From: JAAOZP01 sp964616835
Lineage (GTDB): Archaea; Thermoproteota; EX4484-205; JAAOZP01
DNA length: 13,247 nt
Assembly: GCA_964616835.1 (NCBI GenBank)
Contig: CAZTSG010000036.1
Location: 1-13,247 of the forward strand
Direction: 5' to 3'
Under the pieces are notes generated by a model. That model worked only from the letters and a program-made list of their open reading frames with translations, was not told the origin of the DNA and did not search any database. Shown in pieces: positions 6,708-13,194 of the stretch. Made by a program: the position numbers and the translations under genes. The number at the start of each line of letters is the position of its first letter. Position 1 is the stretch's first letter.

Positions 6708-7981
6708 ATGAAGAGTAGAGAACGCCTAGTCTTAGCGTTAAAACACGAGGAGCCTGATAGAGCCCCCATCGACTTCGGTGCGTTAAGAGCCTCGAGCATA
6801 GATGCTTTAGCATACTGTAGGTTGAGGAAGAGCCTCGGGTTGCCGGAGAAGCCGGTAAGGGTTGCACCCTAGACTTTCATAAATACTGTGGAATATGGCT
6901 CAAACATAGCTGAAGTAGAAAGAGAAGTATTGGATTTATTTCATGTGGATGTTATAAATGTGAACAGGGTTTTAGAACCGCGCGGCCCGTTAACTGAGAC
7001 TTCTGACGATTGGGAAAAAAATGGAATGTAGACGATTATTTTTTAGAAGTCCAGAAAGATGTGGATATTCTTAAAGACGAAGAGGGGTGGGTTCTAACCC
7101 TGCCGGATAACCCTCTAGTCCCAGGAGGCAAAAAATACAGAATGCTAAAGAAAGATTTTACCTGCGTTGAACTGTGGCGTAAGAGTGCACCGCTTAAAGA
7201 TGCAACAAGCATCGAAGACATTAAGAAGTTTGATTGGGATCTGTTTAAAATCAGAGATGAAGTCTTAAACGGTATTAAGAAGAGAGCAGAATACCTTTAC
7301 AACAAAACTGATTATGGATTAGTATTATTCGACGTAGGCTCATTGCATGCTAACATAGGACAAGTACTTCGTGGCTGGACCCAATGGTTAGTCGACCTTA
7401 AGATTAGGAGACCTTTAGCTGAAGCAATACTAGACAGAGCAATGGAAGTTCTGAATTACAATCTACATAAGTATGTTGACACGCTGAAGGACTATATTCA
7501 AGTAATCGGGTTTGCAGACGACCTTGGGACTCAGGAGGGCCCGCAGATTTCGCCCCAGCTTTTCAAAGATGTTTACAAGCATAGGTATGAGGAGCTTTTT
7601 GGATATGTGAAGAAACACTCCAAGATGTTCGTATTGCTTCACTCCGATGGAGCAATAAGTCCTCTACTTAAAGATCTAATAGACGCTGGGCTTGATGCTA
7701 TAAATCCTGTTCAATTCACATGTAAAGGTATGGATCCTGAAAGGCTTAAGAAGGATTTCGGAGAACAGTTAACGTTTTGGGGAGGAGGAGCGGATACGCA
7801 GGGTATTTTACCCTATGCAAAGCCTGAAAAAGTGGCTAAGCATGTCGAGAAACTGGTTTCAATATTCTCGCCCGGCGGCGGATACGTTTATGCAACAGTC
7901 CACATAATACCCGGTAACACTCCGCCGGAGAACATTGTATCTGCGTTTAAGGCAGCTTATGAAAGCGGCAAGTATCATTGA
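6708..7981 (+). pseudogene. UroD-superfamily methyltransferase-like gene, broken in its 5' quarter
   Basis: The gene starts at ATG 6708 with the family's N-terminus, KSRERLVLALKHEEPDRAPIDFG, read as residues 2-24. The frame runs 54 codons to an in-frame amber, TAG 6870-6872. It then continues open through the recognisable block IAEVEREVLDLFHVDVINVN. At the run of seven A (7015-7021) the frame must shift by -1 to join the intact 3' part; without the shift it ends at TAG 7029-7031. The junction reads DWEKK|WNVDD if the ribosome or sequence slips. So two lesions lie in the first 110 codons of an otherwise complete gene of about 425 codons. A pseudogene is likeliest; an assembly error or recoding is possible. 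The promoter looks intact. Confidence 0.7.
7010..7981 (+). CDS. Intact body of the UroD-like protein (323 codons)
   Basis: The frame that stays open from TTG 7010 to TGA 7979-7981 covers about three quarters of a uroporphyrinogen decarboxylase-superfamily TIM barrel. Motifs include VIGFADDLGTQEGPQISPQLF (165-185), FVLLHSDGAISPLLKDLI (207-224), DAINPVQ, FWGGGADTQGILPYA and a Gly-rich FSPGGGYVYATVHII near the end. The usual HxC zinc motif of MtaA/MtbA-type corrinoid:CoM methyltransferases is replaced by HSDG (His211-Asp213). The protein therefore belongs to the large non-zinc UroD-like group, whose members are mostly uncharacterised. True heme UroD is unlikely. TTG 7010 is inside the poly-A slippage region and is probably not a natural start. 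Convergent with the radical SAM gene, 32 bp apart. Confidence 0.75.
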   Translation: MGKKWNVDDYFLEVQKDVDILKDEEGWVLTLPDNPLVPGGKKYRMLKKDFTCVELWRKSAPLKDATSIEDIKKFDWDLFKIRDEVLNGIKKRAEYLYNKTDYGLVLFDVGSLHANIGQVLRGWTQWLVDLKIRRPLAEAILDRAMEVLNYNLHKYVDTLKDYIQVIGFADDLGTQEGPQISPQLFKDVYKHRYEELFGYVKKHSKMFVLLHSDGAISPLLKDLIDAGLDAINPVQFTCKGMDPERLKKDFGEQLTFWGGGADTQGILPYAKPEKVAKHVEKLVSIFSPGGGYVYATVHIIPGNTPPENIVSAFKAAYESGKYH

Positions 7982-8013
7982 GTTAAAAACCAAGTATACG
8001 TGTTTAAACTTGC

Positions 8014-9498
8014 TTAAATCAAGCGGAACAGTTTTGCAACCTTCTCGACCAAGGATATCACTGTTTTCAAAGAATATTTTACAAAGGGATTCATATCTTT
8101 CAAATACCATTTAGCAAGGTCTTTTATCCAATAGATGTCGTGTTTCAAACAGGCTTTCATTATTTCAAGTTGTTCCTCGGATGGTTTCGCCTTATACCAT
8201 TCCTTATTTTTAAGAACACCCATCGGAACGAAGTACATCGGCACGATTAGGCTTCTGAAGGGCTTAAGCTCGTCAATCAATTCCAACGTCTTAACTAGGT
8301 CTCTACTGGTTTCTCCAGGAACCCCTAGGATTAGCGTTGCAGCCGGCACGATCCTTACATCATGCATTATGGAGAAGGATTCTCTCACTATCTCGGGCCA
8401 AGACCTCGCGGAATACGGTGCGGCTTTCGCAGGCATCATTTTCTCAGCCAATTCCGGGGATCCTGTCTCAATACCGACTTCAACGCCAATGAAATCATTA
8501 TCGTCTCTTAAGATTATCTCGGACAAGCGCGATATCAGAGAATAGTTTTCCTGAGCATACTTTACTGCTGAAAGACTAACATGGCTCCAACCAACTATAT
8601 TAAAATAGCTTCTAGCCATCTCATGAAGCTTTATCAACGGTTCTGGCCTAGGCTTAATCCCATTAGCCCCGTAGAGAAGAATGTCCTCAGAATGTATGAG
8701 GCATCTGTCTAGCCCCGCATTCTTGTTTACCTGGAGCTCCTTCTCAATCATCTCCAAGGGGTAGTGTCTTAATGGTCTGAGAGTTACTGAACAGAATCTA
8801 CACCCTCTTGGGCAACCTCTCATTATCTCTACGAGCCCGTTGACAGAAGCATTTTTTATGAGCGGGATCTCTTCGACTTGCGGCACGTCGTTAATACCAA
8901 CGTAAACATATTGCGGCAGAGGTTTACCGTCGAGAGCGTTTTTAACCAGGGATACGATTACCTTTTCTGCCTCCCCCTCGACCACTGTGTCAACACCCCA
9001 TTTCTCAAAATACTCCGGCATCCAGAGCCATTGCCAAGCCGCGGGCCCTCCCACGATTATTCTCAGCCCGTTGTTTTTAGCCGCTCTTATCTCAGGCTTC
9101 TCCATGAACCTTTTGAAGTATCTTGAGTTAACCGGCTCCTTTCCAGTGAGGACCCACCATTCGCTACTTGGAGGACCCAATGCGAAATAATCGTGGTGCC
9201 CTATTCCAAGCACTTTAGCATTTTTCAAATGCTTTCCTAAGTGATCCGGGTCGATTACGGCGGCTTTTATTCCAGCATCCAGTAATGCAGCCTCAATTTT
9301 CCTAAGACCATAAGGAGCCTCCACGGGTCTTCCAATATCGTCAACCTTTACCTTCGGAGCTGCGATTGCCATCCAGACCCTTTCGGGAACCATAACGGGC
9401 GGGCCGGTGGCCATGAATCCGAGAAACTCCTTACCATGGTGGTTAGTCATAAGAGTCCTGTCGACCGATAATACTACGTCAAAACGTTCGCTCAACAT
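8014..9498 (-). CDS. B12-binding-type radical SAM protein
   Basis: The 494-residue product should cleave S-adenosylmethionine at a [4Fe-4S] cluster held by Cys229, Cys233 and Cys236 in MRGCPRGCRFCSV. The N-terminal 205 residues look like the cobalamin-binding Rossmann domain of this class: GIKAAVIDPDHL (76-87), LRIIVGGPAAW (145-155) and VDTVVEGEAEKV (169-180). A clear DxHxxG cobalamin His motif is not visible, so B12 may bind base-off without a His ligand or not at all. The SAM barrel continues with FIGVEVGIETGSPEL (336-350) and ATLILGVPGET (387-397). The C-terminal 60 residues are helical and basic. The substrate is unknown; such enzymes methylate or rearrange lipids, tetrapyrroles or tRNA. 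It is last in an operon: the preceding gene's TGA is one base before this ATG, with GGTTGAG as SD. Confidence 0.88.
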   Translation of the reverse strand: MLSERFDVVLSVDRTLMTNHHGKEFLGFMATGPPVMVPERVWMAIAAPKVKVDDIGRPVEAPYGLRKIEAALLDAGIKAAVIDPDHLGKHLKNAKVLGIGHHDYFALGPPSSEWWVLTGKEPVNSRYFKRFMEKPEIRAAKNNGLRIIVGGPAAWQWLWMPEYFEKWGVDTVVEGEAEKVIVSLVKNALDGKPLPQYVYVGINDVPQVEEIPLIKNASVNGLVEIMRGCPRGCRFCSVTLRPLRHYPLEMIEKELQVNKNAGLDRCLIHSEDILLYGANGIKPRPEPLIKLHEMARSYFNIVGWSHVSLSAVKYAQENYSLISRLSEIILRDDNDFIGVEVGIETGSPELAEKMMPAKAAPYSARSWPEIVRESFSIMHDVRIVPAATLILGVPGETSRDLVKTLELIDELKPFRSLIVPMYFVPMGVLKNKEWYKAKPSEEQLEIMKACLKHDIYWIKDLAKWYLKDMNPFVKYSLKTVISLVEKVAKLFRLI

Positions 9499-9499
9499 C

Positions 9500-9757
9500 T
9501 CAACCTATTATGAGCTTCTCCTCATAATCATCAGAATCCTCATATTTACCATTGTGAACTATGAGTGTTGCTGAAATGTTTCTGATTGTTAAAGGTCTAA
9601 TAGTTTCCAACAGTTCTCCGCACTTAAAGCCCTGCATATTTATAACTATATGGTTATATTTGCTAAGCATTGGAATAAGTTCCTCAAGCTTCGAGTTTAA
9701 ACTGTCAGGATTGCCTTTCTTTATGATAGTTATGTGAAGCTTTCTATTTGATCTCAT
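9500..9757 (-). CDS. Conserved-looking small unknown protein (85 aa) in the radical SAM operon
   Basis: I do not recognise a family. The sequence suggests a small alpha/beta fold: strand LHITIIKKG, helix SLNSKLEELIPMLSKY, strand HIVINMQGF, a helix around CGELLETIRPL, strand ISATLIVHNG, then an acidic tail. There is one Cys (in FKCGEL) and no signal or membrane segment. Its ATG overlaps the TGA of the regulator gene (ATGA at 9754-9757), and its own TGA ends one base before the radical SAM start. It is therefore very likely co-translated with both and works with them, for example as a partner or small-molecule-binding subunit. That role is inferred from position only. Confidence 0.75.
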   Translation of the reverse strand: MRSNRKLHITIIKKGNPDSLNSKLEELIPMLSKYNHIVINMQGFKCGELLETIRPLTIRNISATLIVHNGKYEDSDDYEEKLIIG

Positions 9758-10176
9758 TCAGCAACACTCTCCAAGACTTTTTCTAAGCGATTCAGTGTTC
9801 TGTATTTGACATATTCTCTCAGGAAAGGATTAGAAATATCCTTAGTCAGTCTCCTGTATTCAATAATGTATCTCAACGTTATTTCAAAAGCTTCCTTCAC
9901 GCTTATTTTACCATCCCAGTTTCTCTCTCCCATTCTGTTCAGTATGCTAATTATAGAGTTTCCAACGGTGATTATTTTACGCTGCTTGTGCTTCGGGTCT
10001 CTGGAAACTTTTAGAAAACCCTTAACAGACATATTCTTGATCTCCCTGGAAAGAACTATTCTTGAAAGCTCTCCCCTAAGTCTATCTGCCAGTTTGTTAA
10101 AAGATGCTCCATCTGGATGACTCGCTATCACGTCTATTATTTTTCCTCGCAGAGGAGTGAATTCCATGAAAGCCAT
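9754..10176 (-). CDS. Winged-helix transcriptional regulator (MarR/ArsR-like size), first gene of the radical SAM operon
   Basis: A 140-residue DNA-binding protein. Residues 10-72 form a winged helix-turn-helix: helix 1 GKIIDVIASH, helix 2 SFNKLADRLRG, probable recognition helix RIVLSREIKNMSVKG (39-53) and wing FLKVSRDPKHKQRKIITV. The rest is helical, ending RTLNRLEKVLESVAE, probably a dimerisation region. The family within the wHTH group is unsure. The TATA box TTTATATA (10206-10213 on the plus strand) predicts transcription from about 10182, six bases before ATG 10176; Met4 (10167) is an alternative start. Four ACCAGTATA-like sites cover this promoter, so the protein probably represses its own operon. 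It overlaps the next gene by 4 bp. Confidence 0.82.
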   Translation of the reverse strand: MAFMEFTPLRGKIIDVIASHPDGASFNKLADRLRGELSRIVLSREIKNMSVKGFLKVSRDPKHKQRKIITVGNSIISILNRMGERNWDGKISVKEAFEITLRYIIEYRRLTKDISNPFLREYVKYRTLNRLEKVLESVAE

Positions 10177-10182
10177 GAAAGA

Positions 10183-10240
10183 ACCAGTATACTGGTGAAC
10201 CAGTATATAAATTTAACCGGTATATTTTAAAACCAGATTA
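10183..10240. promoter_or_regulatory. Operator array: four ACCAGTATA-like sites over the radical SAM operon promoter
   Basis: Sites begin at 10183 (ACCAGTATA), 10199 (ACCAGTATA), 10216 (ACCGGTATA) and 10232 (ACCAGATTA, degenerate), spaced 16, 17 and 16 bp. The first extends to a perfect 14-bp palindrome, ACCAGTATACTGGT (10183-10196), over the predicted transcription start. The second overlaps the TATA box (10206-10213). This is what one expects of an operator for a dimeric wHTH protein binding along the helix. The repeats and spacing are read directly; the identity of the binder is inferred from the adjacent regulator gene. Confidence 0.65.
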
Positions 10241-10298
10241 TTTGCAAGCCATGTGGATATAACGTGAAGGAAATCGTGGAAACATGTAGAGTAATATT

Positions 10299-10304
10299 AA
10301 AAAA
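10299..10304 (-). terminator. Oligo-T terminator after the arabinofuranosidase gene
   Basis: About 20 bp after the GH51 stop the minus strand reads GCGGG followed by TTTTTT and AATATTA. An oligo-T run with A/T-rich flanks is the usual archaeal terminator. Between here and the operator array (10241-10298) I see nothing else. Confidence 0.45.
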
Positions 10305-10323
10305 CCCGCTTATACTTTTTAGT

Positions 10324-11802
10324 TTAGTCGTAAAAAACTAAAGTATTTATTGAATGAGGCTTCAACTCAATATTAATCGCATCGCTAGTTAACTTTACAG
10401 TTTCCTCTTCTGTTTTAACCTTGTTGGGGTTTTCAAAGGTATTCTTATCTTCCACGGACTCTCCTGAAACAAAATAATGGAGGCAACTTTTAGGCTGGGA
10501 GCCCTTGAAGTGGATTTGTAACTCTACGCTATCGCTCTCACTCCTGTTTAAAGCATGAGCATAGAGCACTCTACCGTCTTCCGAAATAGTCGACGAAACG
10601 TCGACGAAGGGCACGTATCCCCCGGCCTCATTAGACTTATAGAAATCAGTGTCGACGAGCGTTCTTAAAACGTTTGAACCCTTATTGTTACAGTACATTT
10701 TGAAAACAAGGTATTGAGGTGTTAAAACTATACGTCCATCGGAGGAAGCTATTATGAGAGGCAGGACGTTTACTGTCTGTGCGAAATTGCTTATTGGCAC
10801 AATGTTACAAAGCCTCTGAAGCATGTTCAACACACCCGCTGTGAATACAGCATCCTTAACGCTTGTTACTTGCTTAAGCAACGGTTCCTTAGCCTCAGGA
10901 TACCAGACATTCCACTCGTCGAACGCTATCCTTATTTCGCGCTTTATCCCATATTTTCTTCTAACGGCTTTAATTAGGCTGTAAACATCCTTAAGCTTCT
11001 GTTCAAAGCTTAACGGGACCGCAACCAGCTCTCTATACGGCTTATCGTCGAAATCGTATAAGTGTATGGATAAATAGTCGAAGTATTTCCCAGCCCCCTT
11101 AACCATTTCAATGTTCCACTCAGGATCCTCACACCCTACTGCAACAAGCTCTATGCTGGGGTCGACCTTACGCATCTCGTTAGCAAACTCTACTGTTCTT
11201 CTCGCACATTCGGCACCGTCTTTACAGAACCCTATCTGCCATTCGCCCCATAGCTCGTTACCTATTCCCCAAAGCTTAACGCCGTAGGGCTTATCATGAC
11301 CGTATTCACGTCTCAGGGAAGCATAGTAAGTCCCTCCTGTGGAATTGCAGTATTCAACCCATTGGGCAGCTTCCTCCGGAGTACCGTTTCCAGCGTTGAC
11401 AATTATGAAGGGCTCCGCGCCTACCAGCCTACACCACTCTAAAAATTCGTCAGTACCAAAATGATTCGGCTCCTCAGCTCCCCAGGCCATGTCGTAGCAC
11501 CTAGGCCTCTGACTCACAGGCCCCACGCCGTCTCTCCAATGGTATCCGCTTGCAAAATTACCGCCGGGCCACCTTACCAGCTGGGGCTTTAACTCCCTTA
11601 CTGCTTGAAGAACGTCTAAGCGAAACCCTTTCTCATTAGGTATTTTAGAGTCTTTTCCAACCCAGATTCCTCCGTAGATACACTCACCCAAGTGCTCGAT
11701 AAACTGCCCGTAGCATCTTCTGTCAAGAGTACCAATGGGGGCGGTTGCATCCACAAGCACTCTACATTTCAATCCGATTCGCCTAGAATATTTAGTGGTC
11801 AT
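10324..11802 (-). CDS. Alpha-L-arabinofuranosidase, glycoside hydrolase family 51
   Basis: A 492-residue enzyme expected to remove terminal alpha-L-arabinofuranosyl groups from arabinan, arabinoxylan or their oligosaccharides. It has no signal peptide, so it probably acts in the cytoplasm on imported oligosaccharides. GH51 landmarks are YGQFIEHLGECIYGGIW (31-47), LVRWPGGNFASGYHW (75-89), WGIGNELWGEW with acid/base Glu183 (178-188), LSIHLYD (244-250) and AFDEWNVW with nucleophile Glu296 (293-300). A C-terminal beta-sandwich follows from about residue 385. Length and order are normal and no key residue is missing. The ATG at 11802 has only a weak upstream GTGA and gives about 12 residues before the usual family start, so TTG at 11772 is an alternative. 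The neighbouring glycosidase remnant and the anchored GH fit a hemicellulose-use cluster. Confidence 0.95.
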   Translation of the reverse strand: MTTKYSRRIGLKCRVLVDATAPIGTLDRRCYGQFIEHLGECIYGGIWVGKDSKIPNEKGFRLDVLQAVRELKPQLVRWPGGNFASGYHWRDGVGPVSQRPRCYDMAWGAEEPNHFGTDEFLEWCRLVGAEPFIIVNAGNGTPEEAAQWVEYCNSTGGTYYASLRREYGHDKPYGVKLWGIGNELWGEWQIGFCKDGAECARRTVEFANEMRKVDPSIELVAVGCEDPEWNIEMVKGAGKYFDYLSIHLYDFDDKPYRELVAVPLSFEQKLKDVYSLIKAVRRKYGIKREIRIAFDEWNVWYPEAKEPLLKQVTSVKDAVFTAGVLNMLQRLCNIVPISNFAQTVNVLPLIIASSDGRIVLTPQYLVFKMYCNNKGSNVLRTLVDTDFYKSNEAGGYVPFVDVSSTISEDGRVLYAHALNRSESDSVELQIHFKGSQPKSCLHYFVSGESVEDKNTFENPNKVKTEEETVKLTSDAINIELKPHSINTLVFYD

Positions 11803-11909
11803 TCACGTAATAAAGTTATCTTTCTATGAAACAATCTTTTTCAGCACCGTTTATTAAACCTTAGGGGAAAACCGGTATTCTTCAACCTAGTTCTCCTCGT
11901 CTATGAATG

Positions 11910-12381
11910 TTAAACCGTCTCCAAGCCTTGATGGAGCAGGTCAAAAGCATTTCCAAGACTGCTCACGACATTGATTTCCAAGGTATTCTCACCCATTTTT
12001 ACAACTAGAACAGAAAGGTCTGATGAATGTTCTTCCAGAGCATTTTTCTAAAACTCTTTTACAACGAGTTTTTAGCCCTACACTCCTCTTTTAGCCGGAA
12101 GGATTCCGCAAGTCGCTTGGCTATTTATCCTCATCGTAAAGCCATGAGTAAACCCCCTGTTTTTCACCTTCCTCAATACGTGTCTTAACGCACTCCATCC
12201 ATTCCTCAGACAAGTAAGTTACCAGACCGATTTCATGAGTGCATAAGTATCCGCCGAAACCCTTTTCTGTAAACTCCATAAATTGCCTGCGTAGTTCATT
12301 TGCATCGAGAAGATTGTTCCAAGAGCAGAATGGCGAAGACCTATATTCTTTCGAAGGATCCTTAAACTTTTCTAGATCCAT
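11910..12381 (-). pseudogene. Remnant of a large glycosidase gene (GH106/rhamnosidase-like N-terminus)
   Basis: The first 86 codons (12381 to TAG 12121-12123) encode the N-terminus of a normally much longer glycosidase: a FKDPSKEYRSSPFCSWN opening, MEFTEKGFGGYLCTHEIGLV, LSEEWMECV and WLYDEDK. Relatives continue DED(K/R)WPSG; here TAG stands in for the Trp TGG, followed by CCA AGC. With one base restored near 12114 the text resumes as PSGLAESFRLKEECRAK. After another shift near 12070 it reads LVVKEF, then TAG (12048-12050), and runs on to KMGENTLEINVVSSLGNAF and a TAA at 11910-11912. The lesions therefore include two ambers and two frameshifts, with most of the gene missing. Family assignment is from memory of the motif. 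Further short open pieces reach about 11854 (LGDGLTFIDEEN in another frame); otherwise 11803-11909 shows nothing clear. Confidence 0.75.
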
Positions 12382-12403
12382 AGAGTCATCAAAGTAAAAC
12401 AGG

Positions 12404-12411
12404 ATATATAA
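12404..12411 (-). promoter_or_regulatory. TATA box of the glycosidase remnant
   Basis: TTATATAT on the minus strand, centred about 26 bp before ATG 12381, which predicts a leaderless transcript. The promoter is better preserved than the gene it serves. Confidence 0.55.
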
Positions 12412-12414
12412 TTT

Positions 12415-12441
12415 TAAACTGTCTTTCTGACTGACAGTTTA
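12415..12441. repeat. 9-bp inverted repeat TAAACTGTC-N9-GACAGTTTA
   Basis: Perfect 9-bp arms around TTTCTGACT, placed directly upstream of the BRE/TATA of the glycosidase remnant. It takes in the TAA stop (12439-12441) of the HTH_10-type regulator gene. It could be an operator at an activator-type position or a hairpin ending the regulator transcript. No T-run longer than three follows the hairpin on the minus strand, so the operator reading is preferred. Confidence 0.5.
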
Positions 12442-13101
12442 TTCTATTCTGAAGGTTCTCGACTCAAAATATTTCTCCAAAAGCCGCCGTATACCGCCTC
12501 TAAGTATTTCTGAAAAAGTTGAAGGAACTATCCCCAGCGTTCTCGCCAACTCCTTAGTACCTATCTTCCTTGGATAGTCGAAATACCCCATTTTAAGGGC
12601 GAGCCACAGCACGTTCTCCTGTTTCTCCGTTAAAACGCCCTCCTTAGGCTCATGTTTATACAGGCTTAGTACCCGTGGTTTGAAACCTAGTGATTCCAGC
12701 ACCGACAATATTTCTTTGAAAGCTTCATGCTCAGGGACTACGAATTCATAAATCATCCTGTAGCCTTCTACATGCCTTCCCGAAATTAAGAATGCTCCTT
12801 TTGAAATCAAAGTATTGCATAAGTTGCAACCTTCTGTTTTAAAGGAGGCGAGAACACTAGAACCCTTTGAGCCGCTGTGAATCTTAAGCTTTTCACCAGA
12901 AACCTTATCGATCTCGCTGAGAGGAAAGCTTATGAGGTGTCTTACTGAACCCTCCGGTAATCTTCTAACATCTATCAGCCTGCAATTGTTTATTCCAAGC
13001 CTGGACGTTAGCTCGAGACCCTTGCATTGAGTGTTTTCAACCTCAATAGTAACATGATACAGAGTTTGTTCAAGAGCCATTATGAAACGCACCCTAATCA
13101 T
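12439..13101 (-). CDS. HTH_10 (bacterioopsin-activator-like) transcriptional regulator
   Basis: The 220-residue product ends in an HTH_10 DNA-binding domain (about 157-210): LTEKQENVLWLALKMGYFDY, GTKELARTLGI and STFSEILRGGIRRLLEKYF. The first 150 residues are a sensor-like alpha/beta region as in other archaeal members of this group, with HVTIEVEN (16-23) and EFVVPEHEAFKEILSVLESL (119-138). A CNLC pair (Cys92, Cys95) plus Cys26 and Cys40 could bind metal or act as a redox switch; this is only a possibility. ATG 13101 is chosen by length; Met8 (13080) starts a more family-like MALEQTLYHVTIE and may be the true start. It lies 57 bp upstream of the glycosidase remnant in the same direction and divergent from the gene at the right edge, so either could be its target. 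Confidence 0.85.
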   Translation of the reverse strand: MIRVRFIMALEQTLYHVTIEVENTQCKGLELTSRLGINNCRLIDVRRLPEGSVRHLISFPLSEIDKVSGEKLKIHSGSKGSSVLASFKTEGCNLCNTLISKGAFLISGRHVEGYRMIYEFVVPEHEAFKEILSVLESLGFKPRVLSLYKHEPKEGVLTEKQENVLWLALKMGYFDYPRKIGTKELARTLGIVPSTFSEILRGGIRRLLEKYFESRTFRIE

Positions 13102-13160
13102 AAGGTCGTTGAAGACGTATTAAGCTTATCGGTAAGAATTATTCTTAGGAAAAACATTTA

Positions 13161-13170
13161 GCTTAAATAG
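13161..13170 (+). promoter_or_regulatory. TATA box for the gene at the right edge
   Basis: GCTTAAATAG, centred about 26 bp before 13192, three bases before ATG 13195. This predicts a leaderless transcript running to the right, divergent from the HTH_10 regulator. The other 13102-13194 sequence must also hold the regulator's promoter; CTTAATAC near 13121 on the minus strand is a candidate. Confidence 0.4.
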
Positions 13171-13194
13171 TTCTGGGAAGGCTTAAGATAGGAA

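Noticed and set aside
6870..6872. In-frame UAG as pyrrolysine in a methyltransferase-superfamily gene.
   Set aside because: Pyrrolysine is known in MtmB, MtbB and MttB, not in UroD-like proteins. UAG ends several intact genes here, and a frameshift lies 140 bp downstream. No pyl gene is visible. Decay or error is simpler.
7859..8110. 83-codon minus-strand frame spanning the end of the UroD-like gene and the end of the radical SAM gene.
   Set aside because: It overlaps two recognisable genes in other frames and has no motif, promoter or SD.
9806..10120. 104-codon plus-strand frame opposite the winged-helix gene.
   Set aside because: Shadow of the regulator, which has a clear wHTH fold, operon overlap and promoter.
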